Shown one piece after another: positions 9,684 through 21,649 of a stretch of 64,000 nucleotides of DNA. The stretch covers positions 16,877,001 to 16,941,000 of the forward strand of contig NC_046681.1 in the NCBI RefSeq assembly GCF_009870125.1. Direction: 5' to 3'. Each line of letters opens with the position of its first letter. The first letter of the stretch is position 1. Below the pieces are notes generated by a model, which did not search any database, had not been told where the DNA came from, and worked only from the letters and a program-made list of their open reading frames with translations. The position numbers and the translations under genes are program-made. The stretch comes from Drosophila pseudoobscura (taxonomy: Eukaryota > Arthropoda > Insecta > Diptera > Drosophilidae).

Positions 9684-11040
9684 TGCCGAGTATATTCAAT
9701 AAAACACATGTTTCTCTTCCTTTGTCGTCAGGGTAGAAATATATTTAAGGTATATCGGTATATATTGGTACTTTTCATCTAAAACATTTTCAATTACATC
9801 CTTGTCTCATTCACTTTCAAACAATTCCAATTTTGCGCGCCCAACCTTCGAATCGGTTTTGGGCTCTCTTTACTCTCTTCTAAGACGTTAAGGCTCTCTT
9901 ATTCGCTCTCTTTGAATCGGTATAAATCGGTAGCAACAATGAGTCTCAATCCAGACTTTTTTGCCGTTGGCAACATTTAATTTGTTTGGAAACGCGCAAC
10001 ATTCTCTATACCCTGGAGAATAGGATATTATAGAATTTAGGAAATGTTTGTCAATGCAGGCCCCAATATGTGCAGAACCTAGTCAGTCTCTGTTTTAAAG
10101 CTATCACAACGAAATGACAACAAGAATTGGTATTGGGATCAGTATACATACACAAAAGACACTATAGATATGCATAAGTACAACTAAAACGTATCAATTT
10201 GAGAAAATTTCTTTATTAAGTACTTTCCACAACAGTTTGCAGAACAATAGCTTTATATTAAATTAACTAAATAGGGTATAAAAATGCGATTACTCCTGTT
10301 GACAAGCAACAAGTCTTCAAATACCAGCAACATTTACGAAATGACGTGACATTCCTTACGTCGCCCCTGATTATTTGTTGAACATTTTTGTTTAAACCTT
10401 GTTTTACACACCATACAATAAAAGCCAGTACTTAAAAGTAGCATATCTTGCGGAAAATGCATTCATCAATAGGATAAAATTATGTGGGCAGAGGTTAGAA
10501 CTTTATTTAGTCAGCATTATTCAACGGAATATCAAAATTGAGCAATAGGAACGATTTTTCTCTTACGTTTTATTTGTTTGACCTTTTTCGCCAAAAACCA
10601 ATGTTTTTAGACAAATTCAAACAAAGGGAGTCCTAAAAACTAGCCAGTCAATTAGAAAATGTATTCATTATTCAGATAAAATTAGGTGTTCAGGGCTGAA
10701 GGTCTTAGCTAGCTAATAATCCCACAACGAATATAAAAATTGAGGAATATGATTCCAATTGTGACAACGCACATTAACCCATTGCCGACCAGTGGGGCTT
10801 GGAGAATATTTTTTGCACGAAAATTATGAATCTTCAAGAACTATAGTGCAGTTTAGGTGTTATATATAGTGATTTTATTGTAAGCAAAGATAAAGGAGAG
10901 GAAAGACCTAAAATAGCAATTATTATTTTTATTCATGGTACTAGTTTCCGCGGTGTAACTCAAGTTGTTATCATGATTAAACAAAGGGGGCTTCAGTGGG
11001 CTAAGTTCGTTTCTCCATCCTATGTAGTTTGAAAATGAGA

Positions 11041-12470
11041 GGGGTATATTATCACTGTTCGTCGTGTCGTGCGGGCGTTATTCGCGCGCGTTGACAACAA
11101 ACAAGAAATATCCGTGAAACAGACATTTCTCGGGCGAATAAGAAATGTTTATTACGACAAACACAAAAGCAACAACGTAACAAAACAAGAGGGAGAAAGC
11201 AGCAGTGTCAAGTGCGTGTGTGCTCGAAGGTGTGTAAAGAGAGAGAAAGCCAAAAGGAGAAGCGTGACAGAGCGACGGGCTCTTAAATAAATTTCGCAGA
11301 TCCCAAAAATAAAACCAAAAATCCGTAATTGCAAAGGAAAAACAAATGTAATGCAATAATTTGTGTGTGATGTTTGAGAGTGTATTTGTCTGGGTGTTTG
11401 TGTTTACTGTTCCGTTGTGTGTTTTTAGAAACAAACACAAAAATTGGCTGGCATTCCAATATGAAATTTCGTTGTTATTGCCGCTGCATCAGCTGGCGAT
11501 GACTCTCTTACCATCTGACTACCCCCTCTCTACAATCAACTAGCCCCTTCCCCTTTCTTTTTGTGTCTCCCTCGTGCATTTAACATTTGGGTGTAAAAAA
11601 AATATTTTCCTTTTCTGCGCTTACATTCTGAATCTAAGCTTATCGCTCTTTCTCTCTGTTCCTTAAACCAAAGTCACACAACAACAAAAAGAATAAAAAT
11701 AAGGCTAATAGGGAGTCGAAGATGACGGTACCCTGGTAAAAGTCAGCTTTGCGATAAAGTCATAGAGTTTTCATTCAATTCATCAGAATGAAGTAGCTGC
11801 GTTTCGAAACCGAGCTCTGAACGTTTGGATGGATTATCTTTAGAAGAAAACAACCCTTTTTTTCTTAGCGATTGTTCACTCTCAGTTGATACAAACGATT
11901 ATATAGCATAGCTTATAGTTTTTATCTCCGCGACTGCGGATTTGCATGCATTTATAAACTGTATAGGTTCGGTACTCCCAACTTCTGTGGTTTGGCAAAA
12001 TCGAATCGAAATAGTAACACTCTCTTGCAAAAGGGTATCCAAAAACCCGTTTCATTTCGCCTTCTCTCTTCCCTCTTGCCCGGCCCGCTCTTCTTGCTCT
12101 TAGCGTCACGCCTTTTATGTGGTTTTTGTTGTTGCTTTATTTAATCGCCCGGCCCCGTTACCCCCCTCCCCTCACCAGCCATACATACATTCATTCATAG
12201 AAAAAAAGCAACAACAAAAAAGCAACGCGATTTCTTTTATTTTCACCCAAAAAATACAACAAAAATAATCAAATAAATGCAGAAAAAATCAAAAGAAATC
12301 AAATTTCAAATTCGTGCAACCAAAAAAAATTACAATTATCCAAAATCATCGCCAATTGCCTTTTTTGTTGTTTTTTGGTTGTTGCTTCTTTTTACACGTG
12401 TTCACGTGTCTCTGTGTTCGTGTGTGTGTGTGTCTGCCTCGGTGTTTGCTTGCGAGTGTGTTTGTGTGAT
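11041..12470 (+). promoter_or_regulatory. Leader-like region ending in a strong splice donor, candidate 5' exon of a plus-strand gene
   Basis: From about 11050 the composition changes to CAA/GAA-rich sequence without a long reading frame, typical of Drosophila 5' leaders (AACAACAAAAAAGCAACGCG around 12210). A GTAAGT donor starts at 12471. An ATG at 12277 opens a frame that reaches the donor in phase 2. That is the phase needed to enter the candidate exon at 17736 in its FGYCFKLF frame. The encoded stretch is unusual (a hydrophobic segment followed by GT-repeat-derived Cys/Val), so coding use is doubtful. No TATA box was seen near 11020. Confidence 0.3.
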
Positions 12471-15400
12471 GTAAGTTTATTTAACCAAACAGAAAATAAT
12501 AAAAAATTGTATCTTATGTATATAGCTGTATAGCTGGCGCTATTGTTGGGGAGCCTCCAATTTTTTTGTGATATTTGTTTGCTCATTTGACTTTCGTTTC
12601 GTTTTCCGCTCGCTTCGGGGGAGGGCGAATGTGAGTATTTTGATACCCTCGCATGTGAGGTCTGATAGGTTTTGGCAAACGTTTTGGATGTATTGTAGAG
12701 CTGGAGAGTTTTTGGAAGGGTATCTAGTGCGTAGTAGTCTCTTACTTCATCTCTTTATCTCTCTTTATCGCCACTAAAAGTTCATTCATTCATGAATTAT
12801 ATGTATTTATTGTATGTTTATGTATGTTTATGCGAGTCTTTCCCCGATTCGTAACTGTCGTTAAATACTTTTATTTTTTTAAGCAAATGATATGTGGAAA
12901 ATTGTATAAATGACCAATGACAAAACCCAATGATAACCCGCAAACCAATAAATATTATGTATAACCTTTAGTTTGTATTTTAATTAATGCAAGGAAATAT
13001 AAATAAATTTTAAGAACAGCACAAAAAAAAGAATAACAAAGAAAGAATAATAAAATAATTTTGTTTCTTTTCAACGGAAAATATTATTGATATTGATAAT
13101 ATTGAAAATTAGTCACCGAAATTGTGTTCTCTTTAGGAGGTCCACCCCAGAGAGCATTCACTGTACTTAGTCGCATTAAAAGATAATTGTGATAGCCTTC
13201 CCCACTTCATAATTAATGAGGTGGAGACTTTTCACGACATTGCCGAGTGTGTTTCATAGATAAACATATTATTTCGGGCTGAAACTATGCGAAGGAAATG
13301 ATAAGAAGCCCCCCACCCACCCAGTTGTAAATTATATTTAAGTTTCACGGCTGGAAAAATGTGCGTTAGCGGAATGTTGTTGTAGGTCTTCATCCGCCTT
13401 TCTCGGGGCCCAAAATGTTGATCAATTTGCCCGTCAATTGCCAGCTAATTTTCACATTAACAAAACATTTGTTAACACATTAAAAATATGTGTTTGATCG
13501 TGGCTCAACATGGCTATTAAAATGCCACAGGGACACACATAAATCTTGCCATCGTTTGCGGCTAAATATTGTCTTTAAGTAAATATAGTATACAAAGAAA
13601 TTAATTTCAATTTATGCGCGCGTCATTTAAAAATAGATTTTGATGGAAAGACAACAAAAAATAGCAAACAAATTCGGTGAATTTTGAAATAAAGAGGTGG
13701 GGCACTAAGGGAATTCTAGAGGAAGTATTTTGGTTTTCTAGGGGGGGAAATAAAATCAATTGCGATAAGATTTAATTAAAATGCGTTTTGGGTGTACTTT
13801 CGCTTGAGCAATTGTTCGAAATATCCATCAAAATATTTGTTCTGTGAAGCAGAAAGCTTTTGAAATTGGTTCTTTGTACATTCTTACTGATATTTCTTTG
13901 TCTGGGAAACAATACCCGAGGATATCAATAAATAAGATTCTGATAACAAATTGAACATCATTTTGATTGCGGAATTTGAACGATTTCGTCTGCAAACCAA
14001 TTAGCTATGTGAGAAAACATCTGTATTGATCAATTGCTAGTACAAATATTTGCCACACACAGACGTTATGTACTTCTGTGTACCCTCGCCCATTGTTCCC
14101 ACCCTTTTGTGGAGATCACCATCCAAGGATAGACCAATAAAAGTACCCATTGAGTAAATGTTTTTCATTTCCCAAACGATGACAAATATTTTCCCGGCAC
14201 GTGAGCCCCGGAATCGGGCATCAGAGATGCCTCATATATAATTCTTGCGGCTGCCCCGCCCTCTGGGAGAGCCGCCTACATCCACAATTCTAACGTGTCG
14301 CATAGCAGTTGATAAGGAGAAGGCACCGAGGCACAACTGGAGACCAACGCATTGCAGTGTTTCGGATTACGAGGCAGGGCCGCCTCGATAAGCGCTCGGC
14401 ATCATTTCTAGTTTCTCGATAAACAGCCAGCAATTATACAGTCCATCGCGCACATGAAAGGCCCGAGCGGAAGTCCACAGAAAACGGCCGTCACTTGGTG
14501 GCTGTTTAAAATTTAGTCCCAGCAGATGACCCTGGCAGAGGGTGTTATGGGTGTACTTATGTGGAGATGGAATCTATTACTGCGGAGTGGTTCGATGAGA
14601 GTGAAAATGAGGCTGGGAATCGTCTGTATCGTTAGACGAGAGTGGAAAATATGCACTACCTATCCCTGCATAGTATTTTCCCTGCTAAAATAGATTCAAT
14701 CAAAAACCAAGCAATTAATAATACTAAATGGCACACAATTTCGCCCATCAGACACGAGTTTGAATGTTGCTTGGCAACTTTTGAAGGAGACCCCTCTCCT
14801 CTCCTGTGACGCAACTTATTCACAACATCATTCACATCGTCATTCACATGCATTCACACATAATTTGTTGTTTGTCATGGCGACCAGCGACATTTATCAT
14901 TTCAGAGCGCGCGTCCGCTTGTCGCTTGTGGCCAAGGGGTCACTCGGCGGGTTCACAGGGGTCAACCCGCGGGGGGGTGGGGGCCAACATTTTTGCCAAA
15001 CTGTCTGGAAATTTTAACTGCAGTATTAATTTGAATTTTTCTCCATCAAAGTCATTTATTAATTGAAGAACCAGTCAAGTGGAGAGAAAACAAGAAATTC
15101 TTTCCATAGAAATTGGAATTCTATTATTATTACAGAAGGAGAGTCTTGGAGGAGGGTTACTTGGAAGGTCTGTGAGTCAAAGTTTTTAATAGAACTCCAG
15201 CGAATTCTCAGCCTTAAACCAAGCGTGGGGGATCCCCTTGGCACCCCCTTCCAGTGCCCAGTACAACACTTAATTAAAGGTTGAATTTCGTGTCTAAGAA
15301 ACAACAAACAAAAAACACTGCACTTTACACTTGAATTAATCCAAGGTCTGCCCTGCTGCCCCTGTCAAATGCTTGAGCAACAAAATGTAAATAAAGCTTA

Positions 15401-17735
15401 GATCGAGAGTTGGTTAAGAGGTGGTTTCCTCTCTGCTACACCCATTCCAGTCCAGTCCATTCCTAGCCTTTCCCTTCCTTTCCCTGCCTTTCATTCCGTT
15501 ATTGGTATTGGTTTACCATTTTCTGTGGTTAACCGCAAATAAGCATTTTTGTGCATTTTGTTTTCTCACTTTTCCTAGACCCTCCAAAGAAAACCCAGTC
15601 ATTCGTAAAAGTTTAACTTTTCTGTGGGGCTTAGGATTTTCGTTGAAAGGACAGGTGCGGATGCGGTTAGGAAATGGATTGCCAAAAGGGGAAAAGAAGA
15701 GCTGATTGTAAGAGATTAATAACAGAATTTGTATCTCGAAATCTATTAGTTTTCCCATAAATCAATCTTTTTATGGCCTCAATAGTATTAGCCCTTTCCC
15801 TGCCTTCCTTTACCTATTAGCCACCCGCCGTAGCCCTTGACAATCCGCTCCTGTCATTGACCCTTGGTATTCCTTCCATTCGGACAGCTTCGTTTTAGGG
15901 GTTTTTCGGATTGGACTTCTCATCAATATATTTGCCTGGGGCTTTCCCCTCGTTTTGTTTTGCATTAAAATGGTTCACACTTTGCTGAATCTTAATGGAG
16001 AGGAGCCTCCACGAAGGCCTCCCCTTCGTTTGCTTTGGTAATTTATTAAATTCGGCAATGCACTCACCATTCGGACAGAGCTCTTTGGGGCCTCCGGGCC
16101 ATGTGTCTGCCATGACAACGAATTGTTTTCCTCCTTTAACTTCCTTTCACAATTAGGCACGCAAAAACTGTCAGTCAGGCCGGGCAGTCGGTGGCCGGGG
16201 GGCCGGGGGGGTTGCAGGTGCGCCAACACCTTTGCAGCACCCCAGCACTGAATATGGGCGGGCAGCGGGCGGCGGGGCGTGGCCATAGGGCATGTCAGCG
16301 TCAGCATGACATGCGTGTGTGGGTCGGTCGGTGGTGCTTATGCTTTATGGTTGATTGAATTGAAACGAGTGGCATTTGGGGGTGCGTAAAGAGGGGGGCT
16401 ATGACATATGCCACCGGGATATAGGGCGTCCTGCGGGGCCACATACACATATTTCGGATAGTGATTCCACCACAGAGAAATGGTGCCAAGGCAACCCGAT
16501 GCTAATCAGGGGTGTTGGGGGCGGCACAAGGGGGTGGATAATTGATCGATAAACGATAAATCGCCAAATACATACCTATACATGTTTCTTGGTTGTATCG
16601 ATATTGAAACCATGTCGATACACTGTGATCGTAGAAATGTTCTGTTTTTCCGTACGAAAATTGTTGAAAATTTCACTTGGCCTATGGTCTGTGTTTCTCG
16701 ACTCATTTCATCAGCTTACCAATTCGTTTTCAATCAAGTCTATCTTTCAAAATTCCCCGTAAACAACGTATTTGCATAATTAAACCCCAGTCTGAGGCCA
16801 TAAATTGGCCGTTTAGCTGGGGATTTAAAATTCTTGGGCCCGGCAGTCAAGTTCATGGTTTGTACAGTACAAAATTAGCATTTCCATCTGGTTTTCGGTG
16901 CGGTTCGTTGGTTGCTTGTTGCCTCCACACCGTCTGACACACGCATCAGATATCTGAAATCAGAAATCAGAAACCTTTCTCAGATCAATAACCCATAAAA
17001 GAAAAGGTCTCCTGATTGCTGTATAATTTTTCTAATTTTTCAAAATGAGAGGTAGCTCAAATGAGACCCGATTTCAGATCAGGAAAAGGCTTACCTCGAA
17101 CCAGGGACTTGCATTAATCAGTAGAGTCTAACTCACAAAAGAAGTACTCATTTTCGCAAAGATCTATGCACTTTCCCACATTTTCTGTTGAGCAAAACTT
17201 CAGTAATTCATTAAAACTTTTCCCCAGAACAAGGATAATGGAAATAATATTTAAATTTGCATAGTCCTCCGCCCACTCCCCCCACTCCCCCCACTCCCCC
17301 CCACTCCGTTCCATGCCATTTCCCTTTGCATTTCCTTTTATTTTCCTGCGCTAATGATGTTTACGGCACAAAGAAATAGTTTGCCCAAAAAGTTTTCCAT
17401 ATCACGTAGTGTGTGAAAAAAGTAATTATGTTAATGTTCTCCTGTTGTTTCCCAAGGAGGAGGAACATGATCCGGCATTCCAAAAACTTTTCGCCCTAAT
17501 TGCAATTTGTGCCTCGATCGATTTTTGGTTTCTTAGAACATCCATCAGCTATCCCAACATAACAAATCAATTAACAACAATTTGAAATTTTTAGACCTTT
17601 AAAATGAATTTGTTCACAGTATTAGAGACTTGATGATTTTGTGTGACTTTTTGAATGTGTGAAAAACTGTACTCGACAATTAATTATAATGTTTAGAGAA
17701 TATATGGTTAATAATTAATTTTTATTGTTTTCCAG
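12471..17735. other. Long non-coding stretch, possible intron
   Basis: AT-rich at 12.8-14.1 kb and GC-richer at 14.2-14.5, 14.9 and 16.1-16.5 kb. At 14200-14460 a GC-rich block contains CACGTG and CGATAA words and may be an enhancer. An eightfold CCCCCACT-type repeat lies at 17272-17308. ATCGAT words occur at 16545 and 16597. No gene recognised. Confidence 0.5.
17272..17308. repeat. CCCCCACT tandem repeat
   Basis: About four copies of an 8-bp CCCCCACT/CCCCACTC unit in a row; a simple minisatellite. Confidence 0.8.
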
Positions 17736-17793
17736 ACAAACCCTACAGGGCCCAAGAAGCTTCGGATACTGCTTTAAACTCTTCATTGATAAG
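17736..17793 (+). other. Candidate 58-bp internal exon
   Basis: An excellent acceptor (tttattgttttccag, with a branch-like TTAATAATTAATT before it) and a consensus donor (AAG/GTGAGT) bracket 58 bp. Its GC content (about 45%) is visibly higher than the AT-rich flanks. In one frame (entry phase 2, exit phase 0) it reads QTLQGPRSFGYCFKLFIDK. The GYCFKLF core resembles the GFCFKLF strand of the ORP5/8 pleckstrin-homology domain. A second frame is also open (KPYRAQEASDTALNSSLIR), so the frame is not settled. It is the best candidate exon in the gene-poor region. Short pairs of sites do arise by chance in this much sequence. Confidence 0.4.
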
Positions 17794-18056
17794 GTGAGTT
17801 TTTGCATTCATAAAAGATCTTAAATTAGAGCTGTTTCTCATATAATGCATGTGCTGAAACCTCTTTAAGCCAGCCGGAAATACTGTTAAGGGCCCATCCA
17901 CTAGTCAATCAATTAGGGGATTAATTAAACCTCAATCCCTGTCATTGATTGGTGCGGTGCGGTGCTTCCGCGAGCGTTGCCTGCTTTCAGGCGCCGCTTA
18001 AATCCATAATTAATCTTGCCAGCACTTAACCGAACAACAAAAACGAACTTTAGTTG

Positions 18057-18072
18057 TAATTAATATGCAAAT
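18057..18072. promoter_or_regulatory. Homeodomain plus POU octamer-like site
   Basis: TAATTAAT is followed directly by ATGCAAAT, a consensus octamer for POU proteins. The same pairing occurs at 29356-29379. It is a candidate enhancer element. Confidence 0.35.
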
Positions 18073-19444
18073 GCAACAAAGGAAAAAAATAACAGACAGG
18101 GCCCTGCCCCGAGAGGAAGGGAACTCGACGCGACGTCGGAAAACATTTGCACAAATCATCGGGTTAAGAGCGTCAGAGTTGCCTAATTGTTATGCAAAAA
18201 GGGTTGCCTCCAGTCAGACTACAGATAGACCTAAACGGCCGACAGTTGTTGTTGTGTTTTACACTAAATTGAACCTCTAATGCAGTCCAAAGTCCACACC
18301 CAGGCCATAGAACTTCCAAAGAAGCCTCGTTGTACACTACACAACACAGTTTCAGCTTGGGTTGTTGCCACACACTGGTTTCAGCTTTAATTGAAATTAC
18401 ACACAAGTCGGAGATCAGGGCTCGACTTTGTAACTATTTTAATTAATTTTTGGTTGCCTTTTGTGTTGCTTTTGAAAGTGTTTTTCGCTTAGAAATTGTA
18501 ATTGTTTTTGGGGGTTTTACGATGTATTGTAGGGTCTTATATCTGAGCCAAGAGCCAAGATTGTGTGTACAAAGAATGCTTCAAGAGTGGGAGATTTAAG
18601 AGACTAAAGGCTTACACCCATAACTCCCAAGATCTGTCTCTTCTTTCCCAAATTTCTATAGAACTTCCCTCTAAACTTCTCCTGGAATAACATGAACCAA
18701 AATCAATCATTATTCCTCCAGTCGAATATGATGAAAACTGCTGAGAAATCCTTGATTTAAACTTTCTAATTTGGTAACCAGTGTGTCGCTCGCTTTTCGG
18801 AAGAGAGGCTGAAATTTAATTAAAAATCGCTCGGGCCCCAGCACGTGCTGCAGCAGCTTCTGGGTGTAGTTTTTGGCAGCCATCCAAGTGGGGGAAAATG
18901 CCATCGATGCGATGCGATGCAGTGCCTTCCAGTGGCAGGCGGAGACGAGCGACTGAGGAGAGCAGACACTCAAACTTGACATCGGCTGCGGCGACTGGGT
19001 ACATGGGTGTGTATGTGGCTGAGGACAAGGACAAGAGGCCGCCGAACAAGAGGCAGAGGGCCCACAAGAGGCACAAGCCCATAAGCGAGGCTGGCGGCCC
19101 ACTCTGCGGACAGAGGCGTGGCCTTTGGGGGGGCTGAGACCTGAGACCTGAAATGTGAAAACCATTACGAGCATTGTCCAATGACGCCCCCCCCTGGGAC
19201 TGCGCCCCTGCTCTCCTTGTGGCCCCCTTGTGCCGGCACAAAAGTTTGAGGTTAAGACTTCGAGCATCCTTTTAAATGAATTAGTGGAAAATACATTATA
19301 ATTTTCAGCTGCATGCGCGTTTTCCTCCAGCTGCTTGATTGCTTAAAAGCTTTTACTCACTTTCTGCCTCAAGAATACTCATCGCGGAAATGCACACACA
19401 GGAAAAACGCCTTCTGGTGGCTTTTCAAATCGATTTATAGCGAG

Positions 19445-19486
19445 CGAGAGAGAGACAGAGAGAGAGAGATAGAGAGAGATAGAGGG
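19445..19486. repeat. GAGA-rich microsatellite
   Basis: An interrupted (GA)n run with GATA and GACA interruptions. It could bind GAGA factor on this strand, or be only a simple repeat. Confidence 0.8.
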
Positions 19487-19750
19487 AACTTTGGGTTTCC
19501 AGTGGAATGCTCAATCTAACGTCGCCGCGAACACTGAGAGGAGAGCATTTCAATTTCTTAAGCCTCATTGAACAACAAAGTGTGGGAGAATGGCTGCCTA
19601 AGAGATTCGCAGATATCTCAGATATGATTTCTTTTGAAGGCACTTGGATCGAACTATTTCCTACAGGTTTAAGGGTAGATTGTGGTACAGAAAGGTGCGT
19701 TTAAGGAAGTTTTATCACTAAAATCAATGTTTTATATCAAACGATTACAT

Positions 19751-19882
19751 ATCGATGGATAAATATTAAATTTAGGTACTTATGTGGACTAGAAATCGTT
19801 AATATATTATCTAAATCGATAATTACATATCTTGAATCGATAACCTTTCGATGCATTCAAATAAGAATCGATATATATCGAT
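19751..19882. promoter_or_regulatory. ATCGAT cluster
   Basis: Five ATCGAT cores occur within 132 bp (19751, 19815, 19836, 19867, 19877). The last two form ATCGATATATATCGAT, a palindrome. This suggests DREF or BEAF-32 binding, or a repeat remnant. Confidence 0.4.
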
Positions 19883-20029
19883 GTATTCGACATGCTAATG
19901 TAGCTCCCATGTATTATATTCAATAAAATATATTTTTAATACAAATCCAATAAGAAATAGCTCACAATCCTTGCACACAGGATATGTCCTTCTGTGGTCT
20001 ATGATAAACTGGCAATTAGCAAAACTTAC

Positions 20030-20075
20030 CTTCCAAAGGAAATGCACACTTTGCAGTTCCTTTTGGAACCATCTT
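20030..20075 (-). other. Candidate 46-bp exon, minus strand
   Basis: Acceptor gatgttttatttttcag and donor GGAAG/GTAAGT bracket 46 bp. All three frames are open, so no product can be chosen. It is low in confidence because chance pairs of this quality are expected. Confidence 0.2.
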
Positions 20076-21537
20076 CTGAAAAATAAAACATCTTTCTTTA
20101 GAAACTATTTGTACAAAGGCCTCTGGGAGCTAAATGTCCTTTTGTCTAGCCATTTTCTCCTGCTTTCTGCTTTCCTTCCTGCCGCCGACCCCAAAAAAAG
20201 GCAAAGCGAGGAACTAGAGAAATATGCCGACATATTTAAGTTACTTGAAGCGCACATAAGTACCCAACAAATTGCCTCCATGAGGACCCTGCCATGCCAT
20301 GCCTTTGCTTTCATTTTTTTTGATTGTGCTTTTGAAAACTCATTAAAACTTCGGCGGCGAACAGAAAGGAAACTCAACAGATTTTTCCACATGTGCAGGC
20401 AGTGCAGCGACGCCCTGGAATATGCTGCAGGGAAACAGGAGTTTTCTCTGGGGCTTCTCTAGGGGGTTTTCCCCCCTCGAAGCCGCAACCGAAATAAGAC
20501 AGTTCTGACAGAGCATTAAGAGCCCGCCTGGAAGAGTGAAAGCTCGGGAAAGTGAAGGAGAACTCTGCTCGGAAATGAAAATAAATGTGTGCATGTGTAA
20601 TTTATGTTTTCCCTCTTTGTTTCCTGCGCGACGAAAATCGTTAAGAAAACTGCAGTACGGACAAAAAACAAAAACAAAAAAAATGAAAAACTTTTCCCCA
20701 CTGCCGCAGCAGCAACACAAAACTTTTTACCCATTTTTTTTTGCGAGTTTCCTTTTTTTTCTGCACGGTGTTTGTTTTCCACTTGTTATTGTAGCCAGTG
20801 CCTTAATTTATGCCCATGAGAGACGCCAAAACGACACACAAAATAACTACATATATACATATGTATATTTGTATATATATAGCACGATATACATATGTAC
20901 TTGTAGGTGCAGGCGGGCAGGCTTTTGGTGAATGGCCGGGCGGCTGCTTAAAAGGATTAGCATTGCATGGCAGATGAAAAAGTCCTTGACCAAAATTGCT
21001 GCAAATTGCTGCCCGCTCCTCCCAGCTTCTCCCAGATCCTCCCAGCTCCTTCAGCATCCCTCGTTTTCCTCTCACTTTCAGGCTTTATTTTCGGTTTTAC
21101 TTTTCGGGGAAAAAATTCTCGTTTTTACTGGGGGAGACTCTCTTTTTTTTTGATTTGGGAGAATTAAGCTTATGAGGGCAGTAAAAAGAAGAGAGGCTGG
21201 GCATTATGCGGTTACTAATTACTCCGTTAGGGGATTATAATCCAAACATTTCACGAGCTACGTCGAAAGTAGATTCACTTAGTTTTCCATTGAAAATTCC
21301 CCTTTCTTTAGTTTACAAAAATATATAATAAACACCTTGACGAGTATCTAAAAATCTGCCTAATGCTGAAATTTCACCCTGAAAGAAAAGATGCCCGCCT
21401 AATAAACAGGACCTCTCTTCTTTTAACATCCACTATTTAATATAAACCCCTTTTAAACCCCTTAAATTCTGAAATCCCTACTTTTCCTTTTTTACCATAA
21501 CAAAATTCCCTTGTTTTTCCACATTTCTCTCTCACAG

Positions 21538-21649
21538 CGTAGCTAAGCAACAGCTAAAATCCGCTAACGAAAAAAGTGTACAATTATTTCAGCAAAAAGC
21601 GAAACGATTAAGAAGAATTTTAATTAAAATACCTTCTGAAATATTTTAA
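21538..21649 (+). other. Candidate terminal exon, plus strand
   Basis: A very strong acceptor (cccttgtttttccacatttctctctcacag region, 21508-21537) is followed, in entry phase 2, by 36 codons rich in Lys and Gln (VAKQQLKSANEKSVQLFQQK...) and a TAA at 21647-21649. No canonical poly(A) hexamer follows closely. It could be an alternative last exon or a chance frame. Confidence 0.2.

Larger units (their letters stand above)
8201..11040. other. Non-coding stretch at the edge of the gene cluster
   Basis: No convincing gene. Contents: two CTCF-like sites (8327-8347, 9297-9314), a 15-bp direct repeat CCCCATTCGGTGGCA at 8750-8764 and 8785-8799, and a small minus-strand open frame at 9486-9683. At about 9850-9935 there is a patch of repeated GAATCGGT and CTCTCTT words. 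From 10.0 to 11.0 kb the sequence is plain and AT-rich. Confidence 0.5.

Noticed and set aside
17075..17135. tRNA-like GGTTCGAG with a possible minus-strand exon (donor CGAG/GTAAGC)
   Set aside because: The B-box-like word has no pairing T-stem and no A-box at the right distance. The acceptor is poor.
18710..19267. Minus-strand open frames of 185 and 141 codons, one with a signal-peptide-like stretch (MGLCLLWALCLLFGGLLSLS)
   Set aside because: Two overlapping frames and a plus-strand frame are all open in a GC-rich patch with repeated words (GATGCGATGC, AAGAGGC). No domain, no splice support.
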